Positions 23,387 through 34,846 of a stretch of 64,000 nt of DNA are shown here, piece by piece (positions within the stretch are counted from its first letter, which is position 1; every line of letters begins with the position of its first letter). Source of the DNA: Plasmodium brasilianum. Lineage: Eukaryota > Apicomplexa > Aconoidasida > Haemosporida > Plasmodiidae. Made by a program: the position numbers and the translations under genes. Under the pieces are notes generated by a model. The model was not told where the DNA came from. It was given only the letters and a program-made list of their open reading frames with translations, and did not search any database. The DNA lies in contig NC_090118.1 in NCBI RefSeq assembly GCF_023973825.1, forward strand, positions 590,501 through 654,500, in the 5' to 3' direction.

Positions 23387-23565
23387 TATACATACGTACA
23401 TAATGCGTACATAATACGTACATCATACGTACATCATACGTACATCATACGTACATCATACGTACATAATGCGTACATAATACGTACATCATACGTACAT
23501 CATACGTACATCATACGTACATCATACGTACATAATACGTACATAATACGTACATAATACGTACA
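23387..23565. repeat. 11-bp tandem repeat (TACGTACATCA / TACGTACATAA)
   Basis: About 16 copies of an 11-bp unit containing the palindrome TACGTA, with three variants (TCA, TAA, TGCG). It lies just beyond the G-boxes of HSP70. Confidence 0.9.
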
Positions 23566-24237
23566 TACATGCATAAATACATATGTATGTATGCAATGTA
23601 TACATAGGCATACCCTTTTGACCTTGAAATTATTGCTATTGCATGTTTTTTTAAAGCTAATTACATATATAAATATGCAAGTAGTAGGTTCATGTTTATA
23701 TACAAATATATATAAGTATATATGTACATTTATTGAACTACTACTTGGTCGAACCTCACATAACAGTAGAGGCTAAACTTTTCGGAAAAAAAAAGCCCCA
23801 TCATAGGAGCACTTTTGTCAGTATATACATGATGAACATATAACATGGATATATTATATATGCACATAGAGTCGTACCTATATATATATATACGTGTTCA
23901 ACATATAAAAATGTTCAATAATGCTAGGGGCAAAAAACAGAAAAAGAAAAAATAGCAAATGTAGCAATAATATTTTCTCCAATTGTTTTTATTTTATTAT
24001 ATAGTGTAAACGACACCTAGGTATTTTTTTTTTTTTTTTCATCATCCTTATTGGTCCCTTATTTTATTTTTTTTTTTTAACATGAAAATGTTCTTCCATA
24101 TTTTTTATATTATGTTTATAATATGACTTAAAATTTTTGCTAAAAATGATAGAGATTATTACAATCAAAATGAAAATTTTTTATTTTATTTTTATATTCG
24201 TATTTCCTTAATTATGTAGCATCAATTTAATTAGTGA

Positions 24238-24612
24238 ATTATATGGTGAGTTCGTTGGATGGTATATTAAATGGTAAATTGAATGGTGTATTAAATGGTA
24301 AATTGAATGGTATATTAAATGGTAAATTGAATGGTATATTAAATGGTAAATTGAATGGTGTATTAAATAATAAATTGTATGGTGTATTAAATAATAAATT
24401 GTATGGTATATTAAATGGTAAATTGAATGGTGTATTAAATAATAAATTGTATGGTGTATTAAATAATAAATTGTATGGTATATTAAATGGTAAATTGAAT
24501 GGTGTATTAAATAATAAATTGTATGGTGTATTAAATAATAAATTGTATGGTGTATTAAATAATAAATTGTATGGTGTATTAAATAATAAATTGTATGGCG
24601 TATTGACCAATA
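24238..24612. repeat. 24-bp higher-order minisatellite, open on both strands
   Basis: About 15 copies of a 24-bp unit in two alternating forms (TTAAATGGTAAATTGAATGG and TTAAATAATAAATTGTATGG). It is open on both strands, with translated repeats GKLNGVLN / NKLYGVLN on plus and NLLFNTPY on minus. No signal peptide, flanking conserved coding sequence or splice sites were found, so I treat it as noncoding. Confidence 0.85.
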
Positions 24613-27238
24613 ACTGACGCAAATTCATGACTTATATATTTGTATGTATATATATATGATTAACTAGCAAATAAAGGCCAGCCGCCCCCTTTTTTCTACG
24701 TAAATTTTTAATTTACGCAGATTTATGTATGTACCGTTTGTATATTCACCACATTGTATAAAAAGAAATTCCCGCATCCATGTTCTTTGCGTTTAAGCAG
24801 TGTACACGCATATATGATGATAACGATAACGATCATTACATTTTGCAGGGTAAAAGGCTTAAAGCGTTTTATACATAAAAAATAAATTTTACGTGCTTGT
24901 ATGTCATAAAAATATATATAATATACCTTTGTATGTAAAAAATGTTCATATATTTATTTAAATCTGAAATAAAAACGAGACTATTAGATTTAACAGTATA
25001 TTAGAGAATACTTAATATATGATGATATTTTGATAAAAATATATGGGCAGCTTTTACTGAACTTGGTAGGCCAGAAAATAAATAATCAAAAAAAGAAAAA
25101 ATATATATAAATGTTATATATGTACCATATACATATACATGTCATGTACATACTCATGTCATGCACATACTCATGTCATGTACATACACATATTTGTATG
25201 CGTAATATATGTTTAAAAGGCACAGTATATTATGGAATGCTTATACTATATGTTTGGATGGATAGTAATTTCTATTTCGCTAAGCGAGGAAAAATAAAAC
25301 AATGGAATATCCATATCATTGTTATGTTAATTTACAAAATAAAATATATAAACCTAGTGTTATGCGAACCTTTTTCTTATGAATTATGTATAAGCAAATA
25401 TAAGCAAATTTCAATGTGTTGAAGATTAAAAAATTATATTATCGCACAAATTATGTACGCGTGCATATAATTTTAAATCATCGCAAGGTGAATTTATTAA
25501 AGTGTATGAGAATAGGAAAAGACAAACAAAATATATAGATTTTTAAAATTAAAAAAATACATATTGTTTTCTCGCCTAAACTTTTTTATCAACTCCTAAA
25601 ATGAAGGATTTTTGGAGCAACCAATTTTTGTAAACTTCGTTTTTAAGTGGTTTCCCCATTTGCTTCGCCCCTTTTTCGTTTGTCAATCGGTTGAATTCTC
25701 TTCATTGTTAACTCTTTTTAAAGAACACAGGTTGCTCTCTTAATTTTTAATTTTCGTATTCATGGCATGTAGAAAGAGAGTGTTATATTTTTTTTGTTAA
25801 AAAGAGAATAGCAGCTTGAAAATAAATATAAAAAAAAAAAAAAAAGTAATAGCAAGGAAAAAAGCAATGTAGCAGAGATTTTAAAAAGCTGAATGTGGAG
25901 AGATACTAAGTTAAATAACCAAAACTGGGGGGCACAAAAAAAAAAAAATATATATTTTAATTATTTCTTAATACTATATTATGTACATATGTATATTTTA
26001 ATTTCACTTATTTAATTTTGTGTTAATTTAAATTTTTTTTTTTTTGTTTTTTTTTTTTTTAATATATAACTTTGTTTTTACCATGAGGGGGAGAAGGGAA
26101 TAATTTAAAAAATTTATTTTACTTTTTTTATATGTATGATTTATTATATATGGAATGAATAAAAAATAGGCTACAAAAATTGGATGTATTAGAGAAGCTA
26201 GCAAGAAATGAAATATATTCATAATGAACAGTGTATAACACACACATCTTCATTTTGCAATTTTTTTTTTTATTGTTGTCCATATAAACTTAAAATTAAA
26301 TTAGTAATACAAAAGAAGTCCATTTTTGAAACGATGTAGTAATAAACTGACTAAAAATTTAGCATTTCCATTTTAAAAGGAAATCATATAAGTATATCTC
26401 TTTTTTGTTAGCTGTTGGATTAAAAGGCAGCTTTCCTATGACATAAGCATACAAAATATACATGTACATATTTACCTAATTTTGTATATATAACAGGTGA
26501 TTCCGTACAAGAGCAAGCATATAGCGCTTCTAATTTTTTACGAAAATTTTCTGTACAACTTTTTTCTGCACTCGTTTCCCACCAGACAAGAAGCGCTTCG
26601 AATAAGCTGCTTTCGTTCTATTTATCATTTGAACGTAAATCAATTTAGTATAAAATATATTGTACACTTTATTAATTTCCGAGAAAAAAAAAAAAAAAAA
26701 ATAAGTAATTTTTTATGTTTTACTTTTCATATTTACAATTTAATATGTGCTAATCATATAACAAAGGAATACGGAAACTAAAAATAATCGAAATGCTTCT
26801 TACCACATGCGCATACTTTAATGTGTCTATCCATATGCATTTTTAAGAAGAACATAACGAAAATTTATTCATATTTGACTCATCTTTGTGAAATGAGAGC
26901 ATTGTAAACAATGATTTGGAACAAAAATGGTGCCAAAAAAATTGTATTAAAAAATTGAAATCACCCAGCTGTATACATACGTATATATATGTGCTTCTCT
27001 GCACTTGTAAATGAAAATTGCATAAGAATTATGTACTTTGTTTTTTTGGCTTTCTTTACCAAGTCATAAAAAAAAAATATATATTTATATATATTTATAT
27101 ATATATATATATATACAAAAATATGCATATAAAAATATCTTAATAAGGCGATAACTAGCTAAAAAAAAAAAAAAAAAGAGTCATCCCAAAAGTAACAAAA
27201 AATTATTAACAATTTATCTTAAATGAAAAAAATATTCG

Positions 27239-27425
27239 CAGCTGAAATATAAAAAATTATGATCACGTTAGGTGAAATATAAAAAATTATGATCACGTTA
27301 GGTGAAATATAAAAAATTATGATCACGTTAGGTGAAATACAAAAAATTATGATCACGTTAGGTGAAATATAAAAAATTATGAACACGTTAGGTGATATAA
27401 AAAAAATTATAAACACGTTGTGCGA
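27239..27425. repeat. 30-bp tandem repeat 5' of IMP4
   Basis: Six copies of a 30-bp unit containing AAAAAATTATGATCACGTTA; the first four are almost identical and the last two drift. It ends about 230 bp before the IMP4 start and includes the palindrome TGATCA in each good copy. Confidence 0.9.
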
Positions 27426-27651
27426 AATACAGAAAAGATATATTAAAAAATAAGCAACAACATTGGAAACTGCTTGAACACACAAATCCAACAAACGTCA
27501 AAGCATTCGGTTTTATAACATTGGAATGCTGTAAAGTAGGTACATATATATATATATGTACTTATTTTTGTATGTATTCATTTTGTATGTTAATCGTTCA
27601 TGGGGCTAGTTGCCTGAATGGAAATTGTTCTTGTAAACTGAAATCTTAAAA

Positions 27652-28689
27652 ATGTTGAGGAGAAACATAAGATTGCGAAAAGAGTATTTATATTTAAAAC
27701 GAGTGGAGGAAGAAAAGAAAAAATATGCAGATAAAATAAAAAGTATAAAGCAAAGCTATAACGAGAATAAAAAAATAAGAGGGGATTTAAAAGATGAAGA
27801 AAATGAATTAAGAAAAAAGATGAACTTGTATGATGAAAAATCACTTAACAGAAAATTAGATGATGAATATTTTTTCTGCGGAATTGAAAATCCTCGAGTG
27901 TTAATAACGACGTCAAGAAACCCGTCTGCTCAGTTAGAAAGTTTTGCAAAAGAATTTAAGCTTTTGATTCCAAACAGTGAAAAAGTAAATAGAGGGAGTT
28001 ATTATGTTAAAGATTTAATAAATTTTGCAAGAAAAAATAATATAACTGATGTAATTATTTTACATGAATATAAAGGGAAACCAAGAAATTTAATAATTTG
28101 TCATTTGCCATTTGGTCCTACGTTATTTTGTACTATTAAAGATTGTAAGATGAGACATGAATTTATTGATCAGATAAATAATATGTCATCGTGTAATCCA
28201 CATTTAATTTTTCATAATTTCAATTCAGATTTAGGAAAAAGAATTATGAATATTTTTAAATATTTATTCCCACCAGTTAAAATTAGAGTGAATAAAAAAA
28301 AATTAGTTAGAAATAAAAATTGTGAATATATAGCAAATGGAATACATACCAAAATTATAAAACAAACTGATGAAAATGGAAAAGAAGAGGAAGAGACAGA
28401 GCAGACTGATAAAGAATTTCAAATATCCGTTAAAAATGATGAATATGGCAATTTACAGAAATATGAAAATAATAGAATTATTACATTTTTTAATAAAAAT
28501 GATATAATATATTTTCGCCATTATAATTGGGAGACCAATGAAAACAATGAAATAATTTTAAATGAAGTTGGCCCGAGATTTAGTTTTATTGTTTATAAGA
28601 TAAACAAGGAAACCCTTGATTCTTTGAATGAGGATTATGAATACGTGTATCGCCCGTTTTTAAATTCAAAAAGGGCATTATTATCGTGA
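27652..28689 (+). CDS. IMP4: U3 small nucleolar ribonucleoprotein IMP4 (Brix domain)
   Basis: 345 codons, single exon. It starts MLRRNIRLRKEYLYLKR, the typical IMP4 N-terminus (yeast and human begin MLR(R/K)QARERREYLY). The Brix domain follows: NPRVLITTSRNPSAQLESFAK (about 81-101), GSYYVKDLINFARKNNITDV, IICHLPFGPTLFCTI (about 149-163), PHLIFHNFNSDLGKRIMNI, then IIYFRHYNW and NEVGPRFSFIVYKI near the end. IMP4 binds U3 snoRNA with IMP3 and MPP10 and is needed for early 18S rRNA processing in the nucleolus. A Lys/Glu-rich insert at about 225-270 makes it longer than the human protein (291 residues). It is the second Brix protein in this window, the other being the SSF1 homologue. The stop is followed at once by a purine-rich repeat. 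Confidence 0.95.
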   Translation: MLRRNIRLRKEYLYLKRVEEEKKKYADKIKSIKQSYNENKKIRGDLKDEENELRKKMNLYDEKSLNRKLDDEYFFCGIENPRVLITTSRNPSAQLESFAKEFKLLIPNSEKVNRGSYYVKDLINFARKNNITDVIILHEYKGKPRNLIICHLPFGPTLFCTIKDCKMRHEFIDQINNMSSCNPHLIFHNFNSDLGKRIMNIFKYLFPPVKIRVNKKKLVRNKNCEYIANGIHTKIIKQTDENGKEEEETEQTDKEFQISVKNDEYGNLQKYENNRIITFFNKNDIIYFRHYNWETNENNEIILNEVGPRFSFIVYKINKETLDSLNEDYEYVYRPFLNSKRALLS

Positions 28690-28705
28690 TAGATCAGTAT
28701 AATGA

Positions 28706-28930
28706 AGATGAAAAAAAGGAATAGAGGAAGGAAAAAAAGAAGGAAAAGAGAAGGGAAAAAAAGAAGGAAAAGAGGAGGGAAAAAAAGAAGGAAAAGAGAA
28801 GGGAAAAAAAGAAGGAAAAGAGGAGGGAAAAAAAGAAGGAAAAGAGGAGGGAAAAAAAGAAGGAAAAGAGGAGGGAAAAAAAGAAGGAAAAGAGGAGGGA
28901 AAAAAAGAAGGAAAAGAAATAAAAACAGAA
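28706..28930. repeat. 24-bp purine-only tandem repeat (GGGAAAAAAAGAAGGAAAAG)
   Basis: About nine copies of a 24-bp unit made only of A and G on the plus strand (polypyrimidine on minus), beginning 17 bp after the IMP4 stop. Open in several frames; the translated Lys/Arg-rich or Phe/Pro-rich products are artefacts. Such mirror-like homopurine tracts can form triplex DNA. Confidence 0.92.
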
Positions 28931-29133
28931 AAATAAAAAAAATTCTTATGTAACATATACGCAGTGACATATATAGTAGCATTTGCATAAAAACATGTAC
29001 ACCTTGTATCTCTCTTTTTGGAAAACGACAATTTCGTATTCCATGGTATCCTCTTTGTGATATGTTAAATCTACAAAAAGGTAACTCCAAAACACAGTGT
29101 TGCTAAGATTGGGGTATTTTTAAGTGATCCAGC

Positions 29134-29173
<40 letters not shown>

Positions 29174-31529
29174 GACATTGTGCATGTGTATACGCATATA
29201 TGGGGATGTAAATATGTATTGTTCATATTTAAATGTGAGTGCACGAGATTGTGAAAGTTCTTTTTGTAGTCATTAAAAATAATTTTATGTTGAGTCATAT
29301 TTGTATATAAACATTTCATTCATTCGTTCATTTTTTATGTGTAATAAGTATACGTCTAAATGCACGGGTATACGCAACTTCCCTAATTTTATCTTATTCA
29401 ATTTAATTCAATTTTTTTAATTTTATTTAATTTTATTTTAATTTTAATTGCTTATATATTTGTTCCATAACCATACGTTACTACATAAATATTCATGAAA
29501 AATAAAAAAAAAGTAAAATGATGTTTTTAAAATTATGTTTTTTCCAATTCCGCCCTTCTGCTGTAAGAAGAGGAATGCAAAAAAAAAAAAAAAATTACAA
29601 TCATCATATTTACGTAAAATCATGTCAACATCAGCTTAATTAAAAAGAATAGCTCCTATGAAATCTTTTGTATATCCTGCTATGGAAAGCATATTTTGGG
29701 AAAAAAAACTATTTCATATGTATATGTATATATATATATATATAAAGCAAAATTAATGCTTCTTAATCGTTTTTATTGCGACCTGACTTGTTCATGTAAA
29801 TTTACAGGAACCACAGATATACTTTTTTATTGACTATTTTTATTTTTTCACTTTTGTTGTGCGAGTTATCATAAAATTTAGGACATATTTTTATTATATT
29901 CATACAAGATATGTTTGATTAATTTTCGAATCCTTAAAAACGAAAAAATTATCCAATAACAAATGCCCTATTTTTGCATATACAAATATAATATTTTTTT
30001 TATATTTTTTACCATAAAATGAACATGTTTCTAAAATGTACGTTCATGAAGGTAAATTATAAAATTTCACACGAGAAATATGTAAGAATAATTTATAAAA
30101 AAGAGGAAAAATATCTTAATTTCACATTTTTTTTTTTGTTTTTTAGTTTTTTTTTGTTTTTTTTTTGTTTTTTATTTTTTTTATTTTTTTTATTTTTTTT
30201 TTATAAATTTTATTTTTATTATATATTAATTTTGCTTTATTCCCTTATTAATTCTCTTTTTAATATATATATTTTTGAATAATTATATTCACGAGTATCA
30301 ATATCTCATTTTATTTCATTTTTTTTTTTTTTTTTTATCCACCACATTCATACTCTCTTACTCTATGTATTTTACTTTTTATGCAATCATATTTGAAATT
30401 TAAATGGTTGCCTTTTATTATTATTTTTTTTAAATATTTAAAATATAACAATTTTAATGAATTAAAAAGCTATTTCTTTCGCTCTTCCTATATATATTTT
30501 TTTGTATCGACAATAAGCAGGTGGCTAATTTCCTATTTTTTATTCTCATTTAACCAAATATGTTCATAACCTAAATTTCCAAATGACTGGGGAGGGTTTT
30601 CGTTTCCTAAATATGTTATAAGTTCTAGGGTCAGCATGTTAATTTCCTTTTTTTCTTTTTTCGTATTTTCGTTTTTTAGCTATCATTAATGGCATAACAT
30701 ACTTAATTAAAATATTCGCTAAAAAGTGTTATACGGTATCTTTTGTTTTTTCGTTAAACATATAAATGTGTATTTGTTAATACTACAACTAACTTAATGC
30801 TATATATAATCAATGAACATTTTATAAAAAATATAAGCACTTTATAATAAAAAAAATTGAACTACGAATATGATTAAAATTGCGATTACGCATATGAATA
30901 CTTTAGTAAACATGGAAAAAAAAAAAAAAAAAAAAAAATTTAACAAAAAATAACAAAATAACAAAATAACAAAATAACAAAAAAACAAAAAAACAAAAAA
31001 ACAAAAAGACAAAAAGACAAACAAAAAAAAAACAAAAAACAAAAAAACAAAAAAACAAAAAACAAAAAACAAAAGAATGCTACATTGTTCTCTGTTTTAA
31101 AGGGTAATAAGTAGTATATTTCTTGTTAATAAAAAAATGAGGAAAAAATTGAATCGACACAAAACCCATTGTTTATTCTTTGTAGAAGGATAATAATGCT
31201 CACTTGTTAATTTTGTCGGAATAATTTGAAAATAATATTTGAAGTTACTACGCATGCTTAAATAATGAACATTGATAGGTATAGTTCAAGAAACTACAGG
31301 AAAACTGATTTTTTATTTTTTTTGTAATTAATTCCAATAATTTTTTTACTTACTATTAGGAAATTAATCTTTTTTAACTTTTTTATGTTTCCCATTTTAA
31401 TTTTTATATTATATCACCATGTTATTTTTTATATTTTAATAATTTCTTACTTTAGTATATGCATATCACTTTGATTATTATATTTTAACCATTTCTCCAT
31501 TCATGTTTAAGCATATATATAAAAATTTT

Positions 31530-31567
<38 letters not shown>

Positions 31568-32099
31568 ATTACTACATTGCAATAGTTCTTCAATCTTAAA
31601 CATATATATATACATACATATAACTTATCACTAATATATGTCGAATTTAATGAATAAATGAATTATACCTTTGTAATATAATAGAATATTGTAAAAAGTA
31701 ACAATTTAATGAAAGGACCTGAACAGTTCATACATTCATATTCCTAATTACCTGGCTTGTGGATAATTATGATCTTTTTTTTATTTTTTTTTACTTTTTT
31801 TTTTATTAAATTTAATTTCTTTTTATTTCTTTTTATTTGTTTTTATTTTATTTTATTTTATTTAGTTTTTTTTGTTTTTTTGTTTTTTTGTTTTTTTTTT
31901 AGTTATATTTGTATATTGAGTACCGAATTATATTTTTTTTCTATTTAAAATTTTAACAAATAGTTTATCTAACTTTTTAACTTTTAACGAATTAATAAAT
32001 TGTTCAGAATTAGAATTTTCCGTAATTAAAAAATTAATTTTAAAATTATTAACTGATTATTATTTATTAAACTTATATTCTGAACATTTTAAGGAAAAA
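28931..32099. other. Gene-free boundary between core and exported-gene island
   Basis: No supported gene. Contains (TA)n at about 29,137-29,170, an A run near 29,580, T-rich runs with TTTTTTTG words (about 30,128-30,205) and AACAAAA repeats on plus (30,945-31,075). The part from about 31,610 belongs to the first segmental duplication unit and carries the PHIST1 promoter. Phe/Leu-rich open frames come from T tracts. Confidence 0.6.
31901..32081 (+). promoter_or_regulatory. PHIST1 upstream block, nearly identical to that of PHIST3
   Basis: 181 bp ending about 18 bp before the PHIST1 ATG. By eye it differs from 42,413-42,593, upstream of the PHIST3 pseudogene, at one position only. The corresponding block of PHIST2 is much more diverged. 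It presumably holds the 5' UTR and core promoter. Confidence 0.7.
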
Positions 32100-32313
32100 A
32101 TGCTTGCAAAGAGTGGTTTAAAAAAGTGTGGCGTTTCCGGACTTACCATCGCCTTGTTGCTTGTTTTGCTAAATGTAGTGCTACTTGTACTGTTAGAATC
32201 CCCGTTATTAGTAGGAAAATTTTTACATGTTATAAGCGTTTAACTACAAAAGTGTTGTTCAGCAGGCTAAAAGATAAACGTATTAGTCAATAAGTATTAT
32301 GTGTATATATATA

Positions 32314-32409
<96 letters not shown>

Positions 32410-33163
32410 TTATTTATTTATTTATGTATGTATTTTTTTTTTTATATTTTTTATTTCCTTTTTTTTCGTTTTGGTAGAATACTGCTTCTTCATTAAGGAA
32501 TAATACATTAATAAAGTTAGAATTAAGTGCGAGGGGATGTCCTAGAAAATTAGCTGAAAAAGCACAGCAGACGAATAATACAAATGCTCAAAGTTGTACT
32601 CGGACTGATTTGGCTAAAAAGAAAAAAAAAAAAAAAATGAAATGCCAATCGGAGGTACGAAAAATGATGTTACGATATATTTATCAAAAAAACAGATAAA
32701 TAAGTTAGTTAAATCATGTTCATGTTTTGTAAATAAGGACAAAATTTATAGTATATATTATTATTATCTTAAATGTAAAATTTCATGTTATCTTAAAATG
32801 ATGTCCAAAATAAAGAAAAATTTTTATAAAATGTGTAAACAAGAAGAAATACCTAATGATATATATGATCTTTACTGGACAGAATGTAAGAAAAAACTTT
32901 TTCAACATTTAAGAGAAATGAAATGTTCATCGAGATGGCAAACTTTTACGTTTCTAAATAAATCTGTAATAACTAATTATTCCTTAAATGTCTTCTTGGA
33001 GAATTTTGAAAATATATGGAATACTAATATTGATGTATATGGATGCAAGGCGGCTAAATTTTTAGAAAAAAAAGTAGATGATTATATTTCATTGAGAGAC
33101 ATTGAGAATTCCAAAAAAAAAAAAAAAAAAAATGCTGCAAGTTGCCAAAAAGGATATACTTAG
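32100..33163 (+). CDS. PHIST/RAD-like exported protein 1, frame broken in a poly-A run
   Basis: Two exons: 32,100-32,210 and 32,478-33,163. Exon 1 codes a signal/anchor (MLAKSGLKKCGVSGLTIALL and on). Exon 2 begins NTASSLRNN and has the export motif RKLAE (RxLxE, 32,544-32,558). A Lys run at about 32,612-32,637 breaks the frame; after it MPIGGTKNDVTIYLSKKQIN resumes in another frame and aligns with LPFGCTNEDISKNLSIEEVK of copy 2. The C-terminal domain (helical, IPNDIYDLYW, SSRWQTFTFLNK, FLENFENIW) resembles the PRESAN/PHIST domain. PHIST proteins are exported to the host red cell, where some bind cytoskeletal or adhesion proteins. The intron between signal and PEXEL is typical of exported genes. 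Either a homopolymer error or a young pseudogene. Confidence 0.65.
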
Positions 33164-33656
33164 GAAGGAAGGTAAGAATAACAGAGAAAGAAGATGGGGG
33201 TCCTCTAATAACCACCGAACGTACATATATAGAAAGGATATAATCATGAAGAATTTGTTTATATATATATATATACAGGTGCTTTGGTATTTTTTATTTA
33301 CCCCAAACGTTAGAAGTACGTCCGTCAGTATATATAATCGACCGGAGTATATTTTGTAGTATTGAAATACAGTAAAAGTGAGTTTGTTTCTTTATATATA
33401 TTTCCTAACATAAGAAAAGATTACTGTAGAAAACATTAGTTACCGTTATGATGATCATATTTTTGTGATACCAAAATCCTTTAAAAATTTGCAATTTTTA
33501 TTATTTTTTATATATAATCTTTTTTAATATATTTTTTTATTTATTACATTTTTTTGTTGTATATTATTTGTGCTAAAATTTGTATTATTTTGAACATGCA
33601 TTAATTATCCTCATTATTTTCTTATTTATAATATAATGCACATAAGAAATGATAAA

Positions 33657-33693
<37 letters not shown>

Positions 33694-33913
33694 TACATCC
33701 ACTTTACATCCCACTTTTAATGATATAAATTTTTATTTTTGAATGAACTTATAAAATTAATTGCACGGAAGTATTTTATTTTATTTTAATTTTTTTTTTT
33801 TTTTTTTGTCCCATTGGAATATGATTATATTTAAGTTTATATTCGATTTCACACAAAAAATGAGAGAGCATTTTCAATAGTACACTTTAATCTGTATGCA
33901 TATAACTATATAC

Positions 33914-33960
<47 letters not shown>

Positions 33961-34346
33961 GATAGATGGATAGATAGATACATGTATGTGTGTATATATA
34001 TAAATATTTCCTTATTTCTAGAAAGAGTAATATGCATTGATTAAATCAAAATTATCTGTAGCACCATATATCATGTATCAACTATATTATTCAATTTTAA
34101 GAAATAATATAATATGTTCTGTATTCCAGCTGCTGATAAAATTTTTAAGTAACCTGCTATAAAATTGTACTACGAAATAGTTAATTTTTGGTAGAATTAC
34201 TTCGTATAATCGATTTTTGAAAAATTCAACATATTTTCAAAATGTAGATTAATTATTATAAACAGGAGTAATTGTTTATAAGGCACTTGTTCTATATATA
34301 TAAATTGAAATATAAATATAATATATATATATATATTTATATATAC

Positions 34347-34377
<31 letters not shown>

Positions 34378-34689
34378 TATATATCCAATTAAAAGAAAAA
34401 AAAAAAAAATCTGGAATTTTATGAACAAGTCAAGCTACATGAAATATAAATGTATGTACTGTTCATAATTTTTATAACAATGATACCTTAAGTAGTTATT
34501 TTATTTATGAACATTCATAAATTTCATTTCAAGTACTTTTAATTTAATATATTCTACGTTTATACACATCTTCAAATTATTGTAATGTCATATGTTTATT
34601 TTTTTTTATGGAAATATAAATATAAACAAGTAAAAACAAAGAAAAATAAAATTATGAGTTTATATTTACAACGGCAATATTTTTTTTCT

Positions 34690-34846
34690 AGACTTCCCAT
34701 GCTCAGGGACTAATAATGACAACTCTGGAAGTGCTGGAAGTGACTGTCCTGGGTTTGATTACCATGCATTTGAATTCGCATGCCACGAAGATAACTTTTG
34801 CACCAGCAGGAAACCAGGTTTGGGCAGTAGTAAACCAATTTTTTTC
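34690..34846 (+). ncRNA. Candidate Pol III ncRNA element A (RUF6-like layout)
   Basis: About 157 bp that are clearly GC-richer than the flanks, about 1.5 kb downstream of PHIST1. It has CTGGGTTTGATTACC, a weak B-box-like word, in the middle, and the 3' part AGCAGGAAACCAGGTTTGGG leading to a T7 run. The 3' part is shared with element B. The A box is unclear, so this may be a decayed copy. Confidence 0.4.

Larger units (their letters stand above)
22542..27651. other. Divergent intergenic region, HSP70 / IMP4
   Basis: An unusually long 5.1-kb gap. It contains a (TA)n tract with a G7 run near 22,580, the probable HSP70 G-boxes, an 11-bp minisatellite (23,387-23,565), a 24-bp minisatellite (24,238-24,612), a 30-bp minisatellite (27,239-27,425) and long A/T runs. 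I checked open frames at 25,111-25,422 and 26,497-26,781 and found no recognisable domain or convincing codon pattern. A long 5' leader of HSP70 may account for part of it. Confidence 0.55.

Noticed and set aside
24234..24628. Repeat proteins GKLNGVLN (plus) and NLLFNTPY (minus)
   Set aside because: Pure minisatellite translation, no signal peptide, splice sites or flanking coding sequence.
25111..25422. 103-codon plus ORF in the HSP70/IMP4 gap
   Set aside because: Begins in a TCATGTCATG repeat and shows no family resemblance.
26497..26781. 94-codon plus ORF upstream of IMP4
   Set aside because: Ends in poly-Lys and AT-rich sequence, no recognisable domain, not conserved as far as I can judge.
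28702..28953. Lys/Arg-rich ORF after IMP4
   Set aside because: Translation of the purine-only repeat.
30019..30282. Phe-rich 87-codon ORF
   Set aside because: Arises from T tracts; no start context or domain.
32642..33163. Independent gene starting at the Met after the poly-A run
   Set aside because: It is the PHIST domain of the two-exon PHIST1 gene, shown by alignment with copy 2; it would lack the signal and PEXEL.
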